DNA from: Bacteroidota bacterium
GTDB lineage: Bacteria; Bacteroidota; Bacteroidia; Cytophagales; Cyclobacteriaceae
NCBI GenBank assembly: GCA_018266395.1
Contig: JAFEAM010000012.1
Coordinates: 62,001-126,000, forward strand
DNA: 64,000 bases
Direction: 5' to 3'
Shown: positions 44,862-52,481 of the stretch, piece after piece
Layout of the letters: every line of letters begins with the position of its first letter
Numbering within the stretch: the first letter of the stretch is position 1
The notes under the pieces: generated by a model
The model's input: only the letters and a program-made list of their open reading frames with translations
The model's database searches: none
What the model was told of the DNA's origin: nothing
Made by a program: the position numbers and the translations under genes

Positions 44862-45695
44862 CTATTGATGTCGCCGCACGAGCGCAATGGCCTGACCAAT
44901 CCAGTTGTCACGACCAATGCGTCTGGGGAAGAATTTGATACCTTTGCTGATTCGTTCTATCTGTGCAGCATCCAATTCACTGATCTGCTGGAAAGTGAAG
45001 AAGCCGAGCTTGTTCAATTTTCGCTGAATTACCGGGCCGATGCCGCTGATCCGTGTCAGATCATCTTTGGTTTGCCAGCTGGATGGAGTAAACCTTGACT
45101 TTGCCGATGCGGTAGTCGTAACCGCAGTCACTTCGGGTGAAGACATGGTGGCAATGGTCGACGCCTGTGGTGAGTGGACTTTCTTTTGCCTGGATTCCTC
45201 AAGTTGTTTTCTCAATTCCTCAAGACGCTCACGCAATTCGTCATTCTCTCTTTTAAGATGGTCGTATCTTCTCAGTGAAGAGTCCAATTCATCCTGAAGG
45301 CGGATGTTTCTGAGGTTCGACTGATCCCATTGCCGCCTTTCCTGCTGAAGGAGCGAGAGTGCATTCTGAAAATCAACAAACTGCTTCCGTAAACTTCTGT
45401 TCTCTTTCTGTAAAGCCGGTACCTGTGAATGCAGCAATTGAAGATCCTCATTCTTCTTCCGGTTATGCTCTCTGATCGTTCGAATAAACGAGTTTTGAAA
45501 GAGCCATGCTACACCAAACCCAATAAGGAACGCAGTAAGAAGACCCAGGAGAATCTCAATAATTGCAACTAGCTTGTCACCAGCAACCTGGTCCGCCGGC
45601 AGTATGCACAAACCCTTCACGGTGCACAGGTACCAGCGGGTCAAAAACGCACAGAAACCCAGAAAAATCACTATCAGAAAGTAGACCCACCTCAT
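44862..45695 (-). CDS. Membrane-anchored coiled-coil protein with helix-hairpin-helix domain
   Basis: A 277 aa protein of three parts: two N-terminal transmembrane helices (about 4-20 and 40-65) joined by a short Cys-containing loop (YLCTVKGLCILPADQ); a charged coiled coil (about 70-170); and a C-terminal helix-hairpin-helix domain (DDLTRISGIGPVIQRKLNKLGFFTFQQISELDAAQIERI, about 210-265). The last resembles the HhH_5-type 'flap endonuclease-1-like' domain often annotated in Bacteroidota, but no nuclease active site is seen. A role tethering DNA or a protein to the membrane is possible but unproven. Confidence 0.75.
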   Translation of the reverse strand: MRWVYFLIVIFLGFCAFLTRWYLCTVKGLCILPADQVAGDKLVAIIEILLGLLTAFLIGFGVAWLFQNSFIRTIREHNRKKNEDLQLLHSQVPALQKENRSLRKQFVDFQNALSLLQQERRQWDQSNLRNIRLQDELDSSLRRYDHLKRENDELRERLEELRKQLEESRQKKVHSPQASTIATMSSPEVTAVTTTASAKSRFTPSSWQTKDDLTRISGIGPVIQRKLNKLGFFTFQQISELDAAQIERISKGIKFFPRRIGRDNWIGQAIALVRRHQ

Positions 45696-45793
45696 AATCT
45701 TATTGAAAGTTAGCCCCTGGAACGCCAGTTCGCAACTGATATTCAGGGCAGAAGCAAGGCTGCCGGTGCAACCTTTTTCGGATTTAATCAGTC

Positions 45794-45820
45794 TAAATAC
45801 CTAAATAACTTAGGTATTTA
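45794..45820 (+). promoter_or_regulatory. Candidate PadR operator
   Basis: TAAATACCTAA (45794-45804) and TTAGGTATTTA (45810-45820) form a perfect 11-bp inverted repeat spaced by 5 bases. It ends two bases before the padR ATG, so a bound PadR dimer would block both the promoter and the ribosome site. This is the strongest operator-like dyad in the window and implies autoregulation of the padR/MacB-like pair. Confidence 0.75.
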
Positions 45821-45822
45821 CC

Positions 45823-46155
45823 ATGCACTCCCCCGAACTGCTCAAAGGCACCCTTCAAACCATTATCCTTAAAGTGCTAAAAGATCACGGCACCATGTAT
45901 GGATATGAGATCACACAACGTGTGCGTGACCTGTCCGATGGGCGAATAGAACTGACAGAGGGTGCCTTATACCCCACGCTGCACAAGCTTGAAGCTGATG
46001 GGCTTCTCAAGACGGAAACGGTGATGATGGGAAGGAGAATCAGAAAATACTACTCACTTACTCAGGCAGGAAAATCCGTTGCGCGAGAGAGGGTCCTTGA
46101 ATTTCTTGACTTTATAAGGACCATGGGAATTGTATTACAGGTAAAACTAACCTGA
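45823..46155 (+). CDS. PadR-family transcriptional regulator
   Basis: A 110 aa winged-helix protein of the short PadR-s2 class. Core: KGTLQTIILKVLKDHGTMYGYEITQRVRDLSDGRIELTEGALYPTLHKLEADGLLKTETVMMGRRIRKYYSLTQAGK. Such regulators repress a neighbouring transporter and are relieved by a small molecule or drug. The MacB-like permease starts 5 bases downstream, so the two form an operon. Confidence 0.93.
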   Translation: MHSPELLKGTLQTIILKVLKDHGTMYGYEITQRVRDLSDGRIELTEGALYPTLHKLEADGLLKTETVMMGRRIRKYYSLTQAGKSVARERVLEFLDFIRTMGIVLQVKLT

Positions 46156-46160
46156 TTACA

Positions 46161-48860
46161 ATGGGACTTTCCGACGAACATGTTTGCTATATCATCAAAG
46201 ACCTTCACCAGCGGGGAATCGTCGCGGAGGATATCCAGGATGAAATCATAGATCACGTCTGCTCATCCGTCGAGGATGAAATGAGAGGCGGAAAGAAGTT
46301 TGCGGAAGCCTATCAACTCACCATCACCAGGTTTGGTCATAGTGAAGGGCTTCTGCGTGTACAAAAGGAAGTTGTTATAGCTGAAAATAGAAATGCCACG
46401 ATTATGCTGAAAAACTATTTGCTCATCGCCATTCGCAATCTCAGGAAGAATAGTTTCTACACAGGTATTAACATTGCCGGACTTGCTGTAGGCATTTCAA
46501 CCTGCATGGTCATTGTGCTCTATCTGTTGCACGAGCTAAGCTATGATCGCCATCATGCTGCAGCGGATCGGATTTACAGGGTTGATTGTGAAATTAAATT
46601 CGGACCCAATCATCTCAGATTGGCTGTGGCGCCAGGACCTATGGCTGAAGCCCTTCGAAATGATTATCCCGAAGTAGAAGCATCAGCGAGATTCTGGAAT
46701 GTGGGCTCCATGCTTTTTCGGCGCACTGACCAAAACTTCAAGGAACAGCATACTGCATTTGCCGACAGTTCCGTTTTCTCAGTTTTTACAATTCCGCTCA
46801 TTCAAGGCAATCCAAAATCAGCGCTTACTGAACCGTACACCATGGTCATAAGCGAAAGGACCGCTGAAAAGTATTTTCCCGGTGAGAACCCAGTTGGTCA
46901 AACGCTGATCGTAGAGAACAAGGATAACTACAAGATTACCGGCGTATATGAGGACATGCCTCTCACAAGTCATTTTCAGCTGGACCTTATGCTTTCTCTG
47001 GTTAGTAATGATTATAACAAAGATCCAAACTGGCTGAGCAACAATTTCAGTACGTACGTTAAGTTAAGAAAGGGTGCCGATGTCAAAGGACTGGGTGAAA
47101 AGATGCCGCAGATGGTGGAAAAATATGCCGGACCGCAGGCAAGGCTTGCACTCGGCAAAGACTTCACCATGGAAAAGTTCAAGGCGGCTGGCAACAAATT
47201 GGAATGGACGTTCCGGCCATTAACCGACATTCATCTTCATTCAGATCTTACGGCGGAACTGGGCACAAACAGTGACATTGTTTACATCTACCTGCTCTCT
47301 GCCATCGCGCTGTTTATCCTGGGAATTGCCTGTATCAACTTCATGAACATGAGTACTGCCCGTTCTGCCAATCGTGCAAAAGAAGTTGGTGTAAGAAAAG
47401 TAATGGGCTCTTTGCGAGGACATCTGATACGACAGTTTCTTACAGAGTCTATCTTGCTGACAGCCGCGTCTTTTGTTCTTGCCCTTCTCCTGGCATGGAT
47501 TGAACTTCCGTATTTCAATGGCCTCGCTCAGATGGAACTGTCTCTTCCTTTTGGTGACAGGAACTTCTGGTTGCTTGTGTTGGCCGGGATCGTTTTGATT
47601 GGCATGCTGGCCGGTCTATACCCTTCCTTTTTCCTGTCAGCATTCAAACCTGTAAATGTATTGAAGGGCCATGTTTCTCTTGGCATGAGAAGCGGCCTGG
47701 TAAGGAGTGCCCTCGTAGTATTTCAATTTTCAATTTCCATTTTTCTCATCATCGCCACGCTTGCGGTGAACAGTCAACTCAACTTCATTCAGAATAAGAA
47801 ACTGGGATTCACGAAAGATCAGATCATCATAATAAAGGATGCGTACGCATTGGAGAACCAGATCCAGGGTTTCAAGGAAGAGGTTCTCAAAGACAATAAA
47901 GTGATCAGCGGTACCATATCAGGATTCTTGCCAGTAACCGGTACCAATCGTAACGACAATACTTACTGGCCGGAGGGAATGCAGCCCACACAGGAAAATA
48001 TGGTGAGCTTGCAATGCTGGCGCGTCGATCTCGATTATGTAAAGACCCTGGGAATGAAGATCAAGGAAGGGCGGGATTTCTCATTGGAGTTCCCTTCGGA
48101 TTCAGGTGCAGTTATCCTTAATGAATCTGCTGCTCGACTTTTTGGCTATGCTGATGCGCCTCTCGGCCGAAAGATCAGCACCTTTGGCCGCGACACAACA
48201 CCTTTGCAGGACCAGGCTGAACGAACCTATGAAAACTATCCCATCATCGGCATTGTCGAAGACTTTCACTTTGAGTCACTGAAACAAAATATTACTCCGG
48301 TGGCGCTTTTCCTGCGCAAGAGTACAGGATTGGTGTCATTCAGATTCGCCGCAACTCATGCCAATGACGTTATTCAGAGTATTGAAAGTGTCTGGGAAAA
48401 AATGGCACCCAATATGCCTTTCAGCTATTCATTCCTTGATGAGGATTTTGCTAAAATGTACGAGGCCGAGCAGCGCTTAGGTCGGGTCTTTGTAATCTTC
48501 GCCGGGCTTGCTATTATAATCGCTTGCCTGGGCTTGTTTGCATTGACAGCATTTACCGCCGAGCAACGAACCAAAGAGATAGGAATTCGAAAAGTGCTGG
48601 GAGCTACCATCTCCAACATTGTGTTTCTTCTTTCAAAAGAATTCGGAAAGCTTATCCTCATTGCATTTGTTATCGCTTCTCCTGCCGCAGGGTACGGCGT
48701 AAAATGGTGGTTGACGGGTTATACTTACAAAGTAGAGTTAGGGCCAGGTCTTTACCTTATTGCCGGAGGAATTGCAATCGTGATTGCATGGCTTACAATG
48801 GGATTTCAGTCCATTAAAGCGGCCTCCTCTGATCCGGTCAGGTCGCTTCGCAGCGAATAA
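46161..48860 (+). CDS. MacB-like FtsX-domain permease with N-terminal prefix domain
   Basis: An 899 aa double-FtsX permease. Residues 1 to about 75 (LSDEHVCYIIKDLHQRGIVAEDIQDEIIDHVCSS...) form a soluble helical 'permease prefix' domain absent from the 42426 paralogue. Then the usual order follows: NIAGLAVGISTCMVIVLYLLHEL, MacB_PCD periplasmic domain, FtsX core (FMNMSTARSANRAKEVGVRKVMGSLRGHL), second periplasmic domain, second FtsX core (TAEQRTKEIGIRKVLGATISNIVFLLSKEF). The prefix may bind PadR or the ATPase. Coupled to padR; its stop abuts that of the convergent M20 gene. Confidence 0.92.
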   Translation: MGLSDEHVCYIIKDLHQRGIVAEDIQDEIIDHVCSSVEDEMRGGKKFAEAYQLTITRFGHSEGLLRVQKEVVIAENRNATIMLKNYLLIAIRNLRKNSFYTGINIAGLAVGISTCMVIVLYLLHELSYDRHHAAADRIYRVDCEIKFGPNHLRLAVAPGPMAEALRNDYPEVEASARFWNVGSMLFRRTDQNFKEQHTAFADSSVFSVFTIPLIQGNPKSALTEPYTMVISERTAEKYFPGENPVGQTLIVENKDNYKITGVYEDMPLTSHFQLDLMLSLVSNDYNKDPNWLSNNFSTYVKLRKGADVKGLGEKMPQMVEKYAGPQARLALGKDFTMEKFKAAGNKLEWTFRPLTDIHLHSDLTAELGTNSDIVYIYLLSAIALFILGIACINFMNMSTARSANRAKEVGVRKVMGSLRGHLIRQFLTESILLTAASFVLALLLAWIELPYFNGLAQMELSLPFGDRNFWLLVLAGIVLIGMLAGLYPSFFLSAFKPVNVLKGHVSLGMRSGLVRSALVVFQFSISIFLIIATLAVNSQLNFIQNKKLGFTKDQIIIIKDAYALENQIQGFKEEVLKDNKVISGTISGFLPVTGTNRNDNTYWPEGMQPTQENMVSLQCWRVDLDYVKTLGMKIKEGRDFSLEFPSDSGAVILNESAARLFGYADAPLGRKISTFGRDTTPLQDQAERTYENYPIIGIVEDFHFESLKQNITPVALFLRKSTGLVSFRFAATHANDVIQSIESVWEKMAPNMPFSYSFLDEDFAKMYEAEQRLGRVFVIFAGLAIIIACLGLFALTAFTAEQRTKEIGIRKVLGATISNIVFLLSKEFGKLILIAFVIASPAAGYGVKWWLTGYTYKVELGPGLYLIAGGIAIVIAWLTMGFQSIKAASSDPVRSLRSE

Positions 48861-50306
48861 TCAGTTCAGATTTCTTATCAGCCGGTCATAAAAACCGATG
48901 GCGAGCCGATAGCTCTCCAGACTTACATGTTCGTCAATGCCATGGTATCCTTCAGGGTCGACCATAGGACTGAACTTGATGATATTGTCCGAGATTTCGC
49001 CGAAATGTCTTGAATCAGTTCCTCCAATCATAAGAAAGGGTGCGACAACCGCCCGGGGAAAAGATTCCCTGACGACACGGCTTACATGCTGAAAACCGTA
49101 ACCATCAACCGGACTGACTTGCGAAGCTTCTGCCAAGAATCCATTGTGGATGTTAACCTTGACCCTGTCGTCTGCAATCAGGCGCTTCACCCTTTCAATT
49201 ATATCCGCTCCTTTGTCCCCCGGCAACAGCCTGAAATTGACGGTAGCGCTTGCAACAGCAGGGATCACATTGTCTTTAACTCCTGCGGAAATAATAGTTG
49301 GAACAGCGGTGGTCCTGATAATGGCATTTCCGGAAGGGGTGCTCTCGTAGATTTTTTTGATCACTCCTGAAAATAACCAGGGATTGGCGAATACAATCTT
49401 CCTTGAGAAGGGCATTTCCGGCCCGAGGTATTCCAGAAATCCTCTTGTCGATTCAGATAAATCTGTATCAAAAGGATTCTCTCTTATTCTTTGCACAGCT
49501 TTAAGTAATATGTCGATGGCCGTTTCGGGATCTGGCTGTGAAGAATGGCCACCGGCCTTTTCGACGGTTAACTCCAAAGACATGTACCCCTTTTCAGAAG
49601 TGCCGAGCAAAGCCACAGGCCGTTCGAACTGCGGAATCTTGTCAGTAGTGATAATGCCTCCTTCATCGAGAACCATGTCTGCCTTAACACCTCTCCTTTT
49701 GAGAAGCGCTGCCAGGGCAGCCGCTCCCTTCCCGCCCAGTTCCTCATCATGACCAAAAGCGAGATAGATTGTACGATCTGGTGAGAATCTTTGCACCAAA
49801 AGCTTTTCAACCGCCTCCAGGATGGCGATCAGATTAATTTTGTCATCGGCGGTTCCCCTTCCCCAAATTGCATTGTCCTTTACAATCCCGCCAAATGGAT
49901 CAATTGTCCATCGCGAACGGGTTGCCTCCTCGATAGGCACCACATCCTGATGAGCCATGAGGATTACCGGCCTCAGCTCAGGGTGCATTCCCTCCCAACG
50001 ATAGAGAAGGCTGTATTTTCCCACTACCTCCCTGGTCAGTGCGGCGTGAACGAGAGGATAGGCCGAAGAGAGAAAATTTCTGAATCCGACAAAGGCCGTC
50101 GAATCAAACCGGGTACTGTCTCCATAGGAGATAGTTTGATATTGAATGGCTTTTTGCAAGCGTTCCAGCGACCGCTTTTTGAGAGAGTCAAGGGCAACAG
50201 GTTCAATACTTTCCTGCTTGGATTCAAATCGAAGGGTGTTGAAAACCAGCACGCCTGACAGCACCAATACTATTGCCGCTATTGCAAGCAGTGCCTTTCG
50301 AATCAT
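48861..50306 (-). CDS. Membrane-anchored M20 peptidase (PM20D1/CPS1-like)
   Basis: A 481 aa M20-family metallohydrolase with an N-terminal membrane anchor (LLAIAAIVLVLSGVLVFNTL). Metal and catalytic motifs: VILMAHQDVVPIEE, WGRGTADDKINL, GHDEELGGKG, and the terminal YHGIDEHVSLESY. Anchor, size and motifs resemble PM20D1/carboxypeptidase S, which cleave or form N-acyl amino acids. The start overlaps the stop of the amidohydrolase gene by one base (TAATG), so the two are co-translated. Confidence 0.88.
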   Translation of the reverse strand: MIRKALLAIAAIVLVLSGVLVFNTLRFESKQESIEPVALDSLKKRSLERLQKAIQYQTISYGDSTRFDSTAFVGFRNFLSSAYPLVHAALTREVVGKYSLLYRWEGMHPELRPVILMAHQDVVPIEEATRSRWTIDPFGGIVKDNAIWGRGTADDKINLIAILEAVEKLLVQRFSPDRTIYLAFGHDEELGGKGAAALAALLKRRGVKADMVLDEGGIITTDKIPQFERPVALLGTSEKGYMSLELTVEKAGGHSSQPDPETAIDILLKAVQRIRENPFDTDLSESTRGFLEYLGPEMPFSRKIVFANPWLFSGVIKKIYESTPSGNAIIRTTAVPTIISAGVKDNVIPAVASATVNFRLLPGDKGADIIERVKRLIADDRVKVNIHNGFLAEASQVSPVDGYGFQHVSRVVRESFPRAVVAPFLMIGGTDSRHFGEISDNIIKFSPMVDPEGYHGIDEHVSLESYRLAIGFYDRLIRNLN

Positions 50307-51631
50307 TACTTGTATCGCTTGCCTTTCTTCACAACAATATCAACGCGCTGAAGCAGGTCAATGTGCCTGAGTACATCGCCTTTTACTGCAATGATATCGG
50401 CATATTTCCCCTCCGACACGGTACCAAAATCTTTGTCCACACCCATTGCCACCGAGGGCCAATATGTTGCGGCCCGGATAGTGTACATCGGATCGAATCC
50501 AAATTTATTTACCCATACATCCAATTCATTCCACGTACTCTGGCTGTGAAACTTCATTGGGATGCCGCTGTCGGTGCCGATAAGCAAAACTGCGCCGGCT
50601 TCCTTGAGCTGCTTTACTTTTCTTTCCAATGTCGGTCTCCGGATTGGATTCAGTTGGAAGTATGGCAGTTGACCCGGCTTGGCGATCGACTCCTTAATAT
50701 CCTTGATGACATTTTCCGGCAAATCGAGGTGCCAGGAATCGTTGTCGAGCAATTCAGGGTTGTCCCTTACATATTCATAGTTGTACAAACCCTCGACTGT
50801 GGGTGTCCAAAACATCGGCCCCAGGCTCATTTGGGCCGTCCGTTCTTTCAACATGGCGAGAATGTCCTCGGGGTACTCAGGAGCTGAAGAGAGTCCCGTG
50901 TGTTCGAAGCAGTCAACACCAGCTTTCAGTCCGCGACGAATTTCTTCCGGACGGTGCGAATGGGCCACAACCTTTAGTTTGTTCTTGTGCGCTTCATCCA
51001 CCACCGCAATAACTTCCTCCATTGTCATTTGATCCTGATCAATGAGCTTGATGCAATTCACACCGGCTTTGACCAGGGTGCGAACCTTTGCGCGCGCATC
51101 CTCAGCTCCTTTTACGCCCCAGCGAAAAGCCTCGGTGCCAGGGTATGGCTCATGTTGAATAAATGGGCCAGACATATACATGGTCGGGCCTGGAATTTCA
51201 CCCTTATTGATCCGATCACGCACGGATATGCTCGCTTCCAGTGGACCACCCAGGTCACGGGCACTTGTGACTCCTGCCATGAGCAGTTGATGGGCCGACG
51301 CAGGCATGATTACATCTTTGGCGCTCGACAAATAGGTCTGGTCCCAATGCGGATAGTCGCTATGTCCGTTAATGTATAAGTGTACATGCATATCCCATAG
51401 CCCGGGCATTATGCTCATACCTTCTGTCGAAATGATTTCAGCATTATTCGGAATGGTCAACTGACCTACTTGACCTATCGCCTTGACCCGCTCTCCATCA
51501 ATAATTATCACTGAATTCTGAAGTGGCTTGCCTCCGAATCCATCAATAAGAGTTCCGCCAACAAGTGCTTTTACTTGTGCCATTGAGGGAAGCGTTACTA
51601 TCATGACCAGTATCCATATCAGTCTCTTCAT
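50306..51631 (-). CDS. Exported metal-dependent amidohydrolase (imidazolonepropionase-like)
   Basis: A 441 aa amidohydrolase with a signal peptide (MKRLIWILVMIVTLPSMAQ). TIM-barrel metal motifs are MPGLWDMHVHLYINGHSD (HxH), KVVAHSHRPEE with a His ligand, DCFEHTG, and the late GTDSG with the catalytic Asp. Relatives include Xaa-Pro dipeptidase-like and isoaspartyl or cyclic-imide hydrolases; the substrate is unclear. It heads a two-gene operon with the PM20D1-like peptidase. Confidence 0.85.
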   Translation of the reverse strand: MKRLIWILVMIVTLPSMAQVKALVGGTLIDGFGGKPLQNSVIIIDGERVKAIGQVGQLTIPNNAEIISTEGMSIMPGLWDMHVHLYINGHSDYPHWDQTYLSSAKDVIMPASAHQLLMAGVTSARDLGGPLEASISVRDRINKGEIPGPTMYMSGPFIQHEPYPGTEAFRWGVKGAEDARAKVRTLVKAGVNCIKLIDQDQMTMEEVIAVVDEAHKNKLKVVAHSHRPEEIRRGLKAGVDCFEHTGLSSAPEYPEDILAMLKERTAQMSLGPMFWTPTVEGLYNYEYVRDNPELLDNDSWHLDLPENVIKDIKESIAKPGQLPYFQLNPIRRPTLERKVKQLKEAGAVLLIGTDSGIPMKFHSQSTWNELDVWVNKFGFDPMYTIRAATYWPSVAMGVDKDFGTVSEGKYADIIAVKGDVLRHIDLLQRVDIVVKKGKRYK

Positions 51632-51737
51632 AAATCAATCAGTTTATGGCGTCAAAGTATGCAAATCAATCCGAAAAGTATGACAAAATTAATTAAGCGG
51701 AGTGGGCTGATCTCCGTGCGGATAAAAATCGGTGGTG

Positions 51738-52481
51738 TCAGAAGATTCTAAAGTTAACAATCATGTCGCCCTGCTTCTCGGTGATTTTGCCATTCTGGGA
51801 ATGTCCGCTGATGTATGCAGAAGAAGTCGCCGGAATTCTCCAGACTTGCTCAATGCCCTGGTAGTACATGTCCTGAAGTGAAAGTGATGATCGAATGATA
51901 ACGGTCACACGCTTATATCTGACCCCAATTTCATACCGGAAGAAAAATGACTGTGGCACGGCCAATTTGGTCACGTCGCGACTGTCCTCATAGTGCGTAG
52001 TTGGCGGAGCGGCGAGCGCTGAAAATCCAACATGGTCTGAAGTTTCGGAAATCTTTGCCTCCATCAGCCAGTTGGAAACGACACCCATTCCCAGAAAGAG
52101 ATGGAAGTCCTCCACTAATGGAGAGGGCTGCCAGTTGAGCCTGAGAACGAATGGGACCTGAATGTATGTCTGTGAAATATTGGTTGTTCGCGCATCATAA
52201 TAGAGCCCCGAAATGGTAAAAGAAGAACTCAGATTGTATCCATTTGCCAGGTACGCCGCTCCGGTAGCTGCTGCCAAATGAAACCGACTAATTCTTTTTG
52301 GTTTGAGTCTTCCTTCCAGATCGATTCCATAAATAGGATAAGTTCCTCCGTTTTTCAATTCACTTCCCAGATTCAAAGATGTGGACGAAGCTCCCGCATA
52401 AGCATCCAGATGGATCTGAGCATGCGTCTGATTGACACAAGTCAGAATGAGAAGACACCATATGGTTAATCCGTATCTCAT
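51738..52481 (-). CDS. Outer-membrane beta-barrel protein of the CHAT operon (second)
   Basis: About 247 aa from the start at 52481 (MRYGLTIWCLLILTCVNQTHAQ), which opens the signal peptide and overlaps the CHAT gene stop by four bases (ATGA); nine more upstream codons are unlikely. The mature part has alternating barrel-type strands (FHLAAATGAAYLANG, YIQVPFVLRLNWQPS, FHLFLGMGVVSNWLM, FFFRYEIGVRYKRVTVIIRSSLSLQ) and ends in MIVNFRIF with a terminal Phe, the usual Bam signal. It is like PorT/outer-membrane barrel proteins of Bacteroidota. Function unknown; encoded with the exported CHAT protein, so it may be its membrane partner. Confidence 0.7.
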   Translation of the reverse strand: MRYGLTIWCLLILTCVNQTHAQIHLDAYAGASSTSLNLGSELKNGGTYPIYGIDLEGRLKPKRISRFHLAAATGAAYLANGYNLSSSFTISGLYYDARTTNISQTYIQVPFVLRLNWQPSPLVEDFHLFLGMGVVSNWLMEAKISETSDHVGFSALAAPPTTHYEDSRDVTKLAVPQSFFFRYEIGVRYKRVTVIIRSSLSLQDMYYQGIEQVWRIPATSSAYISGHSQNGKITEKQGDMIVNFRIF

